From positions 177,501-241,500 of the forward strand of contig JACEFZ010002085.1 in NCBI GenBank assembly GCA_014155875.1: a stretch of DNA of 64,000 nucleotides, in the 5' to 3' direction. Position 1 is the stretch's first letter. The number at the start of each line of letters is the position of its first letter. The position numbers and the translations under genes were made by a program. The notes beneath the pieces are model-generated. The model searched no databases. It saw nothing but the letters and a program-made list of their open reading frames with translations, and was not told the DNA's origin. This stretch comes from Cepaea nemoralis. Lineage: Eukaryota > Mollusca > Gastropoda > Stylommatophora > Helicidae. Positions 11,171 to 22,000 of the stretch are shown here, in pieces.

Positions 11171-11246
11171 GGGATTGAACCCGCTATCTCGGCATCAGCA
11201 CAACGGATGTATAAGCGCTCTTAGCCATGCGGTCTTGCTGACCTTA
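11171..11246 (-). mobile_element. SINE S1 head (tRNA-like), continuation
   Basis: On the minus strand it reads CATGGCTAAGAGCGCTTATA (A-box region) and GCGGGTTCAATCCCC (B box). With 10240-10430 it reconstitutes the normal S1 order. Confidence 0.75.
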
Positions 11247-11424
11247 TGGACAGAAATGTACCGGGAAAGCGGATAAAAAGACGACCACAACATCAATGGA
11301 TTCATGATGTGATAGGTAATGTACACCTGACAGGAAGAGTGGTAAGATATCTGGATAATGATAGAAGGAAATTTCGAAAGACTATTATCTATGAGAAGAT
11401 ATGTGCAGAATTAGCCAATCGATG
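11239..11424 (+). mobile_element. LINE C-terminal tail fragment (type 2)
   Basis: The frame reads LADLMDRNVPGKRIKRRPQH then QWIHDVIGNVHLTGRVVRYL and ends LANR followed by TGA. It matches the arrangement of the minus-strand fragment at 48238-48480 (GYMPGKRRRGRPKRRWVQDV). It ends 39 bp before the exon at 11464. Confidence 0.6.
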
Positions 11425-11463
11425 AATGAATAATAAATTATTCTTTTCATTTTGCGCCTTCAG

Positions 11464-11631
11464 ATTGAAGAGTCCCGTATTCACCTTGACGAACTCCAAA
11501 GACATGTCCGGGACTTAAGAGATAAGACGGTAGATCAAGACAGGCTGCGAGCTGACCTAATTAACAAGTTTGCTACAGACAGATCCAGTTGGGAGATTGA
11601 GCGAGCTAATCTGATCAGTCAGGTCAACCAG
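11464..11631 (+). CDS. Coiled-coil gene exon (56 codons)
   Basis: The acceptor is CGCCTTCAG, ending at 11463; the donor is GTGAGA at 11632. Phase 0/0. The translation begins IEESRIHLDELQRHVRDLRD and ends ANLISQVNQ. It contains continuous a/d hydrophobic positions with salt-bridge residues, typical of a parallel coiled coil, and includes a WEIER segment similar to the WEKER segment in the next exon. LINE fragments lie directly upstream (11239-11424) and downstream (11770-11983). Confidence 0.85.
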
Positions 11632-11769
11632 GTGAGAGATGTTTGTTTCACCAGTGCAGTTGAATATCCAGGTGAGAATACGCATTAAGACACATAAGCA
11701 AAAGCGCACCCATATGAACATCTATATGTATACACGCATAAACATGTGTGTGTGTGTGTGTGGGTGGGT

Positions 11770-11983
11770 GGTCTTGTCAACTGGTGTAGGCGTTCATGTC
11801 TCTCCACAGATCTCCACCCCTGGTGTTCTACATCAACTCTGCTAATGATATTCCGCCATGACACCGTCTTAGTCCATCCAGCATTATTTCTCTCGGGGGC
11901 CTCTACGCCTTTTCTCACTGACCTCTTCAGTCGTTACGATGTTCGCCAACGTCTCTTGTCTCATCACATGACCATGATTATAT
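11770..11983 (-). mobile_element. RTE-like LINE 3' fragment
   Basis: The minus strand reads HGHVMRQETLANIVTTEEVS then EKRRRGPREK and VEHQGWRSVERHERLH. This corresponds to the GHVMRREALENIVTTGKIEG region of the copy at 27601, with several frameshifts. Confidence 0.7.
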
Positions 11984-12002
11984 ATATATATATATATATA
12001 TA

Positions 12003-12109
12003 TGCTCAGAAAGCAATGGAAAACTACTGAGCGTAATCTTGCCAAGAAATCAACAATCAGCTGAAAGATGCTGATGTTGACAGCGATGTCCTGTAAAGGA
12101 TATGCAAAC

Positions 12110-12112
<3 letters not shown>
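12003..12112 (+). mobile_element. SINE S2 core copy
   Basis: The copy contains AGCAATGGAAAACTACTGAG, TTGCCAAGAAATCAACAATC and GTCCTGTAAAGGATATGCAA. The same core occurs at 26268-26380, 51017-51100, 53485-53575, 58388-58500 and inverted at 53250-53345. The copy passes directly into an ACAC microsatellite. Confidence 0.7.
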
Positions 12113-12148
<36 letters not shown>

Positions 12149-12168
12149 AGACAGACAGACAGACAGGC

Positions 12169-12217
<49 letters not shown>

Positions 12218-12218
12218 T
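12109..12218. repeat. (AC)n then (ACAG)n microsatellite
   Basis: Pure AC to about 12144, then ACAG units with one variant, continuous with the SINE S2 tail. A short (TA)n run lies at 11978-12002. Confidence 0.95.
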
Positions 12219-13160
12219 CGAGTTTACTTAAGTCGAACTCGGATAACTAGAATTTCGCTTAAGTCGACGTTATTGACTTAGTCCCAGCCATTATCCTTCT
12301 TTATCATTGTATAAAAAGTCCTGATAAGTCCAATTTGGTTAACTCGAATTTTCGGATTAGAAATGAACACAAAAATGAATACCGACTATATAAGCATTCA
12401 TGTTTAAGTCGAACTGTTCATTTGCGATAATTTATGTTCAGGATTTTATGAACAGCTTAGAAACCAAGATAACTTGCAGTTTTATTATTGTGATATCTGA
12501 ATATGGTCATAAGTATTTTTGACTGAATGACGCGCCACTTTAGGTAGCCTGATAGCAAACTCGGAGCAAGGCCAATGAAGACATGAAGACAGTTCATGGG
12601 AGGGTTGGACTAGATAACAGGTGGAGATAACCACATGCGGGTGGTGAAGGAAAGGGGGCGATAACTGGCGTCAATGCTTATCTACACCTGGCAGGGGATG
12701 CTCGTGTGCACGAGAACTGATGCCTCGACTTCTGAAGCGTCCTCAGATCGGTTAATTTAATTATATCTCTGTACAGGTAACTCCTGTGTGTTTGTTTGTT
12801 CAAATTTAGAACCACGGGTGGTCTTTTTTTTTAAAGGCCAACTGGCACACTACAGGGAGTACAGGTTAGGGAGTCCAATCTGATATACTCGATAACACAC
12901 TAACTAACCAAAACATCTATCCAGGTTTAATGCTCTAGTTGATGATGGATTTGTGCTCGCTCTTCTGAAGTCACAATTGTCGCCTTACCTCACTAAGATC
13001 ATTTTGAGAACAGCGGCTGTTGTGAAGTTGGTCACCATAAGTGATAATTATGTGGCCTTGTGAATAAGATGTCTGTAATTTTACATTCAGAGATGATGGT
13101 AGTGGCGGTAAAGAAGAAGAAGATGTGTCACTCTAATTCACAATTCCATAATATTAACAA
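12219..13160. other. Unrecognised intronic sequence
   Basis: 12219-12420 has repeated TTAAGTCGAACTC and TTAACTCGAATTTTCGG segments, which recall pogo/Tigger-type termini, but no pair of ends could be fixed. The rest shows no coding or repeat signal. Confidence 0.35.
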
Positions 13161-13164
13161 TTTT

Positions 13165-13352
<188 letters not shown>

Positions 13353-13425
13353 GAACCATCTTTTATCTTAACAAGTGGCGTTACCTCAATGTGTATATAT
13401 TCCTGTTGTTTATTTTACCGTACAG

Positions 13426-13569
13426 CTAGAGGAGAAAATCTTCAGCTCGTCCAGGCAACAGGAGAGGTCAAAGGACATTCAGGTCAACATGGGAATGGCG
13501 TGGGAGAAAGAGAGGCGCGAACAGAGAAGACTTCTTGCCGAGGCTCATACTCTAGCCTTGGATCTACAG
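13426..13569 (+). CDS. Coiled-coil gene exon (48 codons)
   Basis: The acceptor is TTTTACCGTACAG ending at 13425; the donor is GTAAAA at 13570. Phase 0/0. The reading runs from LEEKIFSSSRQQERSKDIQV to EAHTLALDLQ. The WEKERREQRRLLAEAHTLAL stretch is a highly charged helix and is the part that most recalls SOGA/MTCL-type proteins, from memory only. It lies 73 bp after a (GAT)n microsatellite. Confidence 0.85.
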
Positions 13570-13614
13570 GTAAAATACTATTGTGAGGGAAAGGGATAAC
13601 AATTCACACGTTTA

Positions 13615-13845
13615 AGAAAACAAAAAGGCACTAAACTTGAAAACTTTATGATAACTGGCAAACGTGATGGAGAAAGTGATAATTGGAAGACAAGAACATA
13701 AATACCTAGATGGCTTGACTAAATGACATAATTGGGACAAGTTGTAAACTCTGGTGACCGTGTGGGATGGAGATTCGTCATCGCCCACGTATATTGGCAT
13801 AGCACCTAATGATCGTGGCTATTAAGATCATGATGGCGATGATGA
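13615..13845 (+). mobile_element. RTE-like LINE 3' fragment, decayed
   Basis: Reads LENFMITGKRDGESDNWKTR, then TLVTVWDGDSSSPTYIGIAP in another frame, matching LENLVTTGKIEG and the RHGT end of the copy at 10431. Ends in a GATGATGG tail. Confidence 0.65.
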
Positions 13846-14379
13846 ATATGAGAAGAAACATTACAGAAATTGTGGTTGTAGAATACATTTCTGAATAAGA
13901 TCAATCAATGACACCTGAGGTATATCGATCGTGTCAAGAATTGGCTCATTTTTCAGGGTGAAAGTGAAAGGGATGGCATGAAACAGGAAGCTGTAGTTGT
14001 TACGTGTGGGTGGACAACATCAAGAGATGAGCTGGAAGAAGCTCGTGCATGTGTATCGCAAAGATTCATGACTGAAAGTGTTTGAGTCTGTGTTCATTCG
14101 ATCTTTATTGTGAACAAGCCACTGAATGATGATGATTATTTTAAAAAGCAAGTTTGTGATACATAGGTTGTGTCTGGTGGAGTGTTACTGCAGCCTTTGT
14201 CAATTTTCATTTATGTATTCGACGTTGTATTTTATGTTTCAATGCACACTGACACCTTTCCATAGCACAAAACTTGGGCTGATTTGTAGAGCCATGAGAT
14301 GCTCATGCAGTATGATTCCTCTCTCTCGGTCTGCCTAATGTACTCCAGAGGAAAGATAACACAATACATCTGGAGCAAA

Positions 14380-14500
14380 ACAAGTTGCAGAAACTATCCG
14401 ATCAGCAAAGCAATGCTCTGACTGTCCGCCTATCGGAGCTTGTATCTTAGCCCAGTTGCCGACCAATGCTTAGGACAGGATCTGCCCTGACATGACAAAC
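14380..14500 (+). mobile_element. SINE-like repeat S3, copy 1
   Basis: Shares GATCAGCAAAGCAATGC, ACTGTCCGCCT and TCGGAGCTTGTATCTTAGCC with 40068-40195, where the equivalent GGAGCTTCGATCCC resembles a B box. Probably tRNA-derived. Confidence 0.5.
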
Positions 14501-14827
14501 AGTATAACGCTTGCATCCTCATAATTGCGCTCCTCCGCCCGAAACCCTTAGCATAGCGTGGGGTGTCGAGTTTGGTGAGCACCGCCCAACATTTAGTGCT
14601 AACAGAAAGTAGGTAGTAGTATCTACTGTTCCAAGATAGTCCAGTCATATCTGACTAAGACGTGACTATTCTCCGGCACTTTTCGAGTTACGGACAGATT
14701 CCATGTTTCCTGATAAGTGTATATATCCGTACATATATTACACAATGTAATGTAATTAGAAAGGTGGAAACTTTGATATGGAAATAATATGTTTCTTTGA
14801 GCTAGAAGTGTCTTTCCTCTCTTTCAG

Positions 14828-14950
14828 GAGCAACTTAGATCACGTGATGAAGCTTTCGCGCATGAGCGGAAGGAGCTGCTACATCAGATAGAAAACGACA
14901 GAATCAACTTGACCAAAGACAAGAGAGAGATAGAGCATAAAATGATGGAG
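14828..14950 (+). CDS. Coiled-coil gene exon (41 codons)
   Basis: The acceptor is TTCCTCTCTTTCAG, a good polypyrimidine tract, ending at 14827; the donor is GTACAT at 14951. Phase 0/0. The translation starts EQLRSRDEAFAHERKELLHQ and ends KREIEHKMME, continuing the charged coiled coil. The next intron is about 12.3 kb long and contains two RNase H LINE fragments, an RTE copy and the entire gypsy element. Confidence 0.85.
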
Positions 14951-15114
14951 GTACATTGATTGCCTGTTATAAATATCCACACTATAGCCAGATAATTAAG
15001 TGTAAATAAAAACACACACCAAAATACCCCAAAAATAGTTAAGCTCTTGGGGTCGTTGGGCTCACTCACATTGCACTCGGGTATCTTCATAACTGCCTTA
15101 GTCTCCTCACATAT

Positions 15115-15789
15115 GATTGATTGATTGATTGATTTAGGAATCGACATCACAGCATTCGGGGCATTCCCAAAAGTGCTCCGTCCCCATCCTCAGCAGCCAG
15201 CGAAGAGTTCCAACACTAATAGTACCAGTAGCAATCTGATTATAAGTCCGTCTCGCCTTTCCTCTGAGCGTTGAGCGTCGGCCAGATCCCTTCGTCACTC
15301 CTCGTTGTCTCATTCTTGCCAGACCATGGTAATCCATTTGCTCCTCCAAGGTGTGCACGTGCTCCCACAAGGCCGCAACCACGCCTGCCTTGTTATGTAT
15401 CAATACTCCACCATGTTCTGCAGAGCCAGCCAATCTGTCTGCCTGTTCTTTTCCCAGCACACCGGCATGCCCCGGAGAATAGATCCAGGCGATGCTTGTC
15501 ACCCGTGATCTCCGAAGCGAAGCAAGCCACTCCACAAGAAGTTTGGCTGTCCTCACCCTCGTCAGCATGCTTTCTGAGTCAGTTACAATCACGATGTGTG
15601 TGTATGTCGTATTCTCCATCCAGCGGAGAACCGCAGTGACTGCCTCCACTTCCATTCTTAAACTGGATGTTGTGGTATCATATGCCAGGCTCTCCTGCCC
15701 CAAACATCGGCCATTAGCTTTGGCTATGAACCCCCAGCCACTTCTCTCACCTCTTGACACCGAACCATCTGTGTAGATAATCACATCAT
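15115..15789 (-). mobile_element. I-like LINE 3' fragment with RNase H frame
   Basis: The minus strand is open from MIIYTDGSVSRGERSGWGFI through VIVTDSESMLTRV, WIYSPGHAGVLGKEQADRLA and ending EHFWECPECCDV. All RNase H catalytic positions (YTDGS Asp, SLRMEVEAV Glu, TDSES Asp, GHAG His) are visible. The 3' tail is (TGAT)n read on the + strand. Flanked by CCTCACATAT and CCTCTCATAT (9 of 10 identical). Truncated just before the RNase H. Confidence 0.85.
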
Positions 15790-15799
15790 CCTCTCATAT

Positions 15800-16295
15800 A
15801 CCACATGAAAATCTGAGCTCAGTACACACCAGTTTTTCACTCTGACAATTGTCACGGGGTACCATCTTTCCGTGTGTTGTTGCATATAGAAATACATTTT
15901 TCAAGCGAATATTGAATCAAGTGACAGAGAGGATAGAATGATCATGATCATCGACATCTACAACAGATCAAGGAGACGAACCAGAATGCAAAAGTAGTGA
16001 TTCGAAACATGGTGAAAATCACTAGTTTAAGGGACGCTAAACATGGACAAATGCAATAGCCTCTGAATTAGAGAGGTGCTTGATTTGGTCAGGCACACTT
16101 CCCTCAAAAGAGGAACTAAGAAGCAGAAGACGTTTAAACATAACTAACAAAATCAAGGCAAAGTGTCACAATGAAATGATGGTGAATAAACTAAGAATAT
16201 CCATATAAAATATGCAACATATTGCTCTCGCCACAATTCGCCGAAAATATTTCTTATTCTTTGCCAATGTTCTTGCCTCATGCATTTTCTTGCCC
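15800..16295. other. Unrecognised intronic sequence
   Basis: No ORF, tandem repeat or partner copy was supported here. Confidence 0.4.
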
Positions 16296-17245
16296 TAGAT
16301 GCCTTGAATAGATCAGAACAAGGATCGCCATGGCGAAGGTAGCCTTTTGCAAAATGGAAAACATACCGACTAATAGATAGACAGCATTTGCAACGGGAAA
16401 AAGAATGATTGATTGATTGATTTAGGAACATCACAGCATTCGGGACATTCCCATAAGTGCTCCGTCCCCATCCTCAGCAACCAGCGAAGAGTTCCAACAC
16501 TAATAGTTCCAGTACCAATGTGATTATATGTCCGTCTCGCCTTTCCTCTGAGCGTCGAGCGTCGGCCAGATCCCCTCGTCACACCTCGCTGCCTCATTCT
16601 AACCAGACCATGGTGATCCATTTGCTCCTCCGAGGTGTACACGTGCTCCCACAAGGCCGCAACCACATCTGCCTTGTCATGCATCAATACTCCACCAAGT
16701 TTTGCCGAGCCAGCCAATCTGTCCGCCTGTTCATTCCCCAGCACACTGGCATGCCCAGGAGAAAAGATCCAGGTGATGCTTGCTACCCGTGACCTCCGAA
16801 AAAGAATGTTGTACTGTTACATAGAACCTAAACATTTGAATGAATTTGAAGCGAGGACAATGAGCAGACAAGCTGAAAAGCATCTGATGGCTGTGGAAAT
16901 GTGGTTTCTGAGGAAAATGCAAAGAATACAATGTACAGACAGAAAAACCAATGACCAAGTCCTACAAGAAACAAATGAAAACCGTAAACTCATTAGAGAA
17001 ATTAGACGTAGACAGTCACAATTGTTTGGACACGTTATGAGAATACATAAATTGGAGATCTGTGTGACAACTGGCAAGATTGAGGGGAAAATAGCAAGTG
17101 GAAGGCAGTGAAGTAAATACCTGGATGGCTTGGCCACGTTGTACGGCCGATACAAGAACACAGAGCTGATCCACGACTCTGGTGATCGTGTGAGATGGCG
17201 AAACATGACCGCCTACGCTTATTGGCATAGCACATGATGATGATT
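16296..17245 (+). mobile_element. RTE-like LINE 3' fragment, split by an RNase H LINE
   Basis: Two parts, 16296-16407 and 16809-17245, align to the copy at 10431 (RIAMAKVAFCKME before; LMAVEMWFLRKMQRI, LFGHVMRIHKLEICVTTGKI after). Ends in a (GATGAT)n tail to about 17262, right beside the gypsy LTR. Between the parts lies the insertion at 16408-16797. Confidence 0.85.
16408..16797 (-). mobile_element. I-like LINE 3' fragment nested in an RTE-like LINE
   Basis: Flanked by GAAAAAGAATG at 16397-16407 and 16798-16808. The minus strand reads MLGNEQADRLAGSAKLGGVL to LWECPECCDV, closely similar to the copy at 15115-15789, and carries the same ATTGATTGATTTA end. 390 bp, severely 5'-truncated. Confidence 0.9.
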
Positions 17246-17275
17246 ATGATGATGATGATGATGTCTGTAACCTCT

Positions 17276-17561
17276 TGTATAACAGTGTTATACACAGGTT
17301 AAGGACGTGATCGTACAGGACACAAGTCTTCGCGTTGTCAGAAACATACTTTATTAGCTGAATCGTTCTATTTCAGCACACATGATGGAGACTCACTTCT
17401 TGGTGTTGACATCTATCTCGCTGACCCCTAAGTGACGTGTGTGTTCTCCTAGATACACTTCTTCATTCGTGCACACACGTTCACTATGGTTTTCCCCCTA
17501 GTCAAGGAATGCGCAGCATTCCTTAACTCTTTATTTCTAACCTAATTCCCTCACTGTTACA
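17276..17561 (-). repeat. 3' LTR of the gypsy element
   Basis: On the + strand it begins TGTATAACAGTG and ends CACTGTTACA. The minus strand carries AATAAA at about 17350 (the LTR polyadenylation signal). The first 19 bases form a perfect palindrome, TGTATAACAGTGTTATACA. A second hairpin, arms AAGGAATGC and GCATTCCTT, lies at 17504-17524. Confidence 0.95.
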
Positions 17562-17584
17562 ATGCCTCCCCTTCTTCAAAGAGA
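17562..17584 (-). other. Polypurine tract region
   Basis: The minus strand reads GAAGAAGGGGAGGCATT immediately before the 3' LTR, the expected plus-strand priming tract. Confidence 0.7.
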
Positions 17585-18790
17585 ATTTTTCCTTGAAAAA
17601 ATCTCAACCCCAACTTTTAATTAGTTAACTTTACATATCTATTCTACAATAACAACAATTCCATAATTTTCCTAACTCAATTCTCCTATCTCCTCATAGC
17701 CAATTGCTAACCAGAGACAATAATATCGAAACTCTCTACAAAACTCGTTATAAAGTTCTCTAGAAAACTTTCTACAAAACTCTCCATAAAATTCCCCACA
17801 ATACAAAAGTCTCCATAAGCGAACCGCTTTTAACTTTAAAATGTCCATCTAAATTATGATTGACAAAACTGAAGATATTCCCCTTATCCTTTAATTCCCC
17901 CTTATTCACATTCTCACACTCTCAGTATTCTAGGATAGACAGAAAAAAATAGCTAGATTAGATTTGGGCAGGTAGATTTGGTAGGTGCGCACCTAAAAAT
18001 AATAAAAGTAAGGGAAAAGTAAGAAAGTAAGAAGTAATCACCTTTCTCTTCCCATACATTCTCAAAACTTTATCAAAAAATAAAGTTTCAAAATTTATCT
18101 TCAGTTTCCGTCAATAATAATTGTTATTATCAAAAAATTATGTTAATCCAAAACTGCTAGCCTTTGTATTATTCAGCTCATCAATTTCCCGTTTACCATT
18201 CCTTCAACAACAAAAAAACTTCCTAACTATTATTATACTGTTAAGTACAGTCTTCTTCTTCCAATATGCAGTTATTTAAATGCCAAAACTCAACCTGGCA
18301 TTCCCCCCCCCCCATATTCTCCCATTAAACGCTGTTCAACCCAGCTCCTATTATAAACCGTGTATATACATTGCATACCCCACATGTAATACAACATACC
18401 CCTCCATATAGAGTCACTTCACTAAACACTACTTTAATTCATCTTCTAACTGAAGTTCAAAGTAATAATCATTTTAAACACACTTAGGGTAACTCAATCA
18501 AACCCAAAACATCGTAAAAATAACCATCTAAGTTAACTTATTTTTCACATTTCATAAAACACAATTGAAGTCCCAACAATTGAGCAAACCATTTCAATCC
18601 CCTCATCATATTTATCCCCACACATTAATCAATATACACATACATTATAAATTTCAAGACCATATTCTGAGTACAAAATAATAATTTTCCGTTTTAGAAA
18701 AACTCCATCAAGTACCTTCTTTGTAAACAGAAAAATATCGTGTCCAACTTCTTCTTCTATCCGCCATCTGCAGAACCTTGTATCACTCTA
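17585..18790 (-). other. Gypsy 3' untranslated region
   Basis: AT-rich, no long ORF on either strand. Lies between the acidic ORF and the polypurine tract. A C10 run occurs at about 18305-18313. Confidence 0.6.
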
Positions 18791-18791
18791 T

Positions 18792-19043
18792 TCATCTATC
18801 TCTTCTCCATTTCTTTAATAACCTCAAATTTTTTTCTATAATTGCAATATCTACATCAATGTCGCTATCCTCTCGAGGAGAGCTATCTTCTTTCATATCA
18901 TCTTCTTCATCAGTTTCTGACTTTTCATCCATCTCTTGTTCCCCATCTGTATATCCATTACTAGCAACCGCTAATCTCTTCCTTTCTAAATCCAATCTAA
19001 TATTCCTGTCTTGCCGTCTCAACAAATTTTCAAATAGTGGCAT
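18792..19043 (-). CDS. Short acidic ORF of the gypsy element
   Basis: 83 codons, in a frame different from pol and starting 44 bp after the pol stop. It has a basic start (LLRRQDRNIRLDLERKRLAV), an acidic middle (DEKSETDEEDDMKEDSSPRE) and a basic end. No known domain. It may be a frameshifted continuation of the integrase tail rather than a separate gene. Confidence 0.35.
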   Translation of the reverse strand: MPLFENLLRRQDRNIRLDLERKRLAVASNGYTDGEQEMDEKSETDEEDDMKEDSSPREDSDIDVDIAIIEKNLRLLKKWRRDR

Positions 19044-19086
19044 CTCTTCCTCACTCGAAGAATTCGCTCTAAGTTTCCTTTGCCTC

Positions 19087-22000
19087 TTAATTTCTTTTTT
19101 CTTTCTGTCTATCTAACTTTCTTTTTACTGCCTGTCTTGTATTCATAAATGGAGGTTCAATATTTTCCCTGACTGACTCTTCACTAATATAATCGTCATA
19201 CACGTTATTTTCCTCTGTCATGACTGTTTTTGGTACCGTTTCTTCTTGTTCAGCTGTAGTAGATGCTGTTGTTACTTGTTTTCCATTCTCTATAGGTCTT
19301 GGATATACCGATTGTCTGACAATCTGTCCACCCGACAATATTTCTTCGGAACAATAATAATTATTATTATTATTCTCTGCATTCCTTTCCTCATTATCCC
19401 GCCTTAAGTGTTCTACATGTGAACGTGCAACATGCCCTGAAATTTGATTCTTAATAGTATACGACACTGGACCTTTTTTTTCTAAAATATAGTATCCCGG
19501 GACCCAATGAGCATCAAACTTAGAGTTTTTTCTATGTTTTTTATAATATACCCTATCACCTACGTTAAACTCTTGTAAGTGTGCATTTTTATTTGCGTAT
19601 TTCTTCTGTCTTTCTCTAGCCTTAATTATATTATTTCTTAAACGTACATGTGCTTTATGCATCTCTTGCAACCTTGTTTCTTGAAAATCTTCCCCCAGAT
19701 ATTTTCTCCTAGGCTTTAATAAATTATCAATTGGCAATATTGGTTCTCTTCCATGTACTAAGTAAAATGGTGAGAAACCTGTTCCTTCATTTTCGTGTGT
19801 ACGTATCGCCGCTAATGCTATCCCCAAATAAAGATCCCAATCCATATCGTGTTCTTCTACATTTTTCGCTAGAATATTGTATAGTGTTCTGTGTTGTCTC
19901 TCATTTTTAGCATTAGAAGTTGGTCTGTAATATGAAGTCCTAATGTGTTTTATATTCCAATCTTTTACCAATTTCTCAAACTTTTTATTTACAAACTCTT
20001 TCCCATTGTCTGTAAGTATTATTTGTGGACACCCAAACCTTGGTATAAATTCTTGTAAAAGCATATGTATAACTGAATCAGCACTCTTGTCTGGAATTGG
20101 ATAGACTTCTGGCCAAAGACTATATGAATCAACTATATGTAGTAGGTATACATTTCCCGATAATGTTTTTGGATGAGGACCTGAAATATCCAAACTTACT
20201 TTCTGCATTGGAAATTGAGGAATATCGGTATCTTGTAAAGGACATTTAATTATCTTCATGTTTCTTAACCTACACTTCTCACATGCTTCAACATATTCAT
20301 ATACGCTTTTGAATAAATTCGGCCAATAATATTTACTGCTAATAGCCTTCACTAACTTATCTCGTCCAAAATGACCATTATTATCGTGGTATGCCTTTAA
20401 GACTTCTTGTTCTAAATGTTTCGGAATATATTTTCTTACTCCTTCACCTTTTTCACTGATATAATATAATTGATTGTCTTCTTGTAACTCTACAAACTTT
20501 CTTTTAAAACTATTTTTCCCTGTTTCTTTCAATTTCTTTTTTATCTGTACTACTTTTGGATCTAATTCTTGTTCTGTTTTCATATCAAACTGTCCTAAAT
20601 GTGGGTCTTCTGTTCTAGATTCCGACTCTTGCTCTGATGGTAAACTCTCAAAATCTTCCCTATTTATTATGGCAGAATCTAATATATTTACTTGCCAGTT
20701 TCGATCGTCTACCTCTGGTTCAACTTCATCTTCCGTGTTTCCTGATGACTGTGGGTACGGGATTCTAGACAAAAGATCGGCGCACGTATTATGTTTCCCT
20801 GACACATATTCAACCTTAGCATTGTACCCTTGTAAATTCAATGCCCACGTTTGTATTTTCCTATTTTGTATTGGTGCTTCTAATATCGACTTTAATGGCA
20901 TGTGGTCAGTTCTAATAATGAAATTGGCGTTATGTAGGTAGTAATTTAATTTTTGCAGCGCGTAGTGTATAGCATATGCTTCCTTCTCAATAATCGGCCA
21001 TTTGCGTTGAGTTTTGCTGAGTTTATGCGACAAGAAATAGATTGGTCTTTCATTTTTAACCCCTGGTATTCCAGATTCTTCTCCTTCATATGGTTGAACC
21101 AAACATGCTCCTATTGCGTTGTCTGAAGCATCTGTGTATAGTATTAGCTGTTTATTCAGGTCTGGATGTGTTAATAATGGTACCACCGTTAAGCTATCTT
21201 TTAAAAGTTCAAACGCTTTTTGACACTCATCATCCCACTTAAATCTAGCGTATTTTCCCGTTAAATTCGTAATAGGTATTGCTATCCTTGAAAAAGCTGG
21301 TACAAACCGTCTATAATACGCACACGTTCCTATAAAAGCCCGCACTTCCTTAACGTTAGTGGGAGGAGGTAACTCTTTAATAACCTTTATCTTTTCCTGG
21401 TCTGGTTTAATACCTTCCCTATTTATTATATAGCCTAAATATTTTGTTTCTGTCTTTAAAAACTGGCACTTACTAAGCTTTAATTTAACGTCATGCCTTC
21501 TTAATCTGTCAAATACTAGTCTAACATGTTTTAAATGATTCTCTACATCTCCTTTCGTAAAAATCAATACGTCATCAATATATGCTAGGGCAAAACTTTG
21601 CATACCGTCTAGTACTTCATTTATTAAGAACACATAGTGAGACGGTGCATTTTTGAGACCGAATGGCATACGTAAAAATTCGTACGACCCCATATGAGTA
21701 CAAATGGCACTTTTCTTTTGCGCGTCTACCGACATCGGAATACACCAAAATCCTGCCCTTGCGTCCAGCGTTGTGAAATATGTAGAACCATTAAGCAGCC
21801 CCAAAATATCATCAATTACTGGCAGTGGGTACGCTACATTCTTAGTAATTTTATTTAACGCCCTGTAGTCACAACAGAACCTGTTCGAACCATCAGATTT
21901 GGCCACAATTACCACCGGAGATGACCATTCTGATTTTGATCTTGTTATTATGCCTGCTTTCAACATATCTTCTATTGCCTTTTCTACGACATCTCTATTT

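Noticed and set aside
15271..15776. + strand frames of 67-122 codons
   Set aside because: Antisense shadow of the RNase H frame of the LINE fragment.
18792..19043. Envelope-like protein of the gypsy element
   Set aside because: Too short, acidic, with no signal peptide or membrane span.
20474..20941. 155-codon + strand frame
   Set aside because: Antisense to gypsy pol with no motifs.
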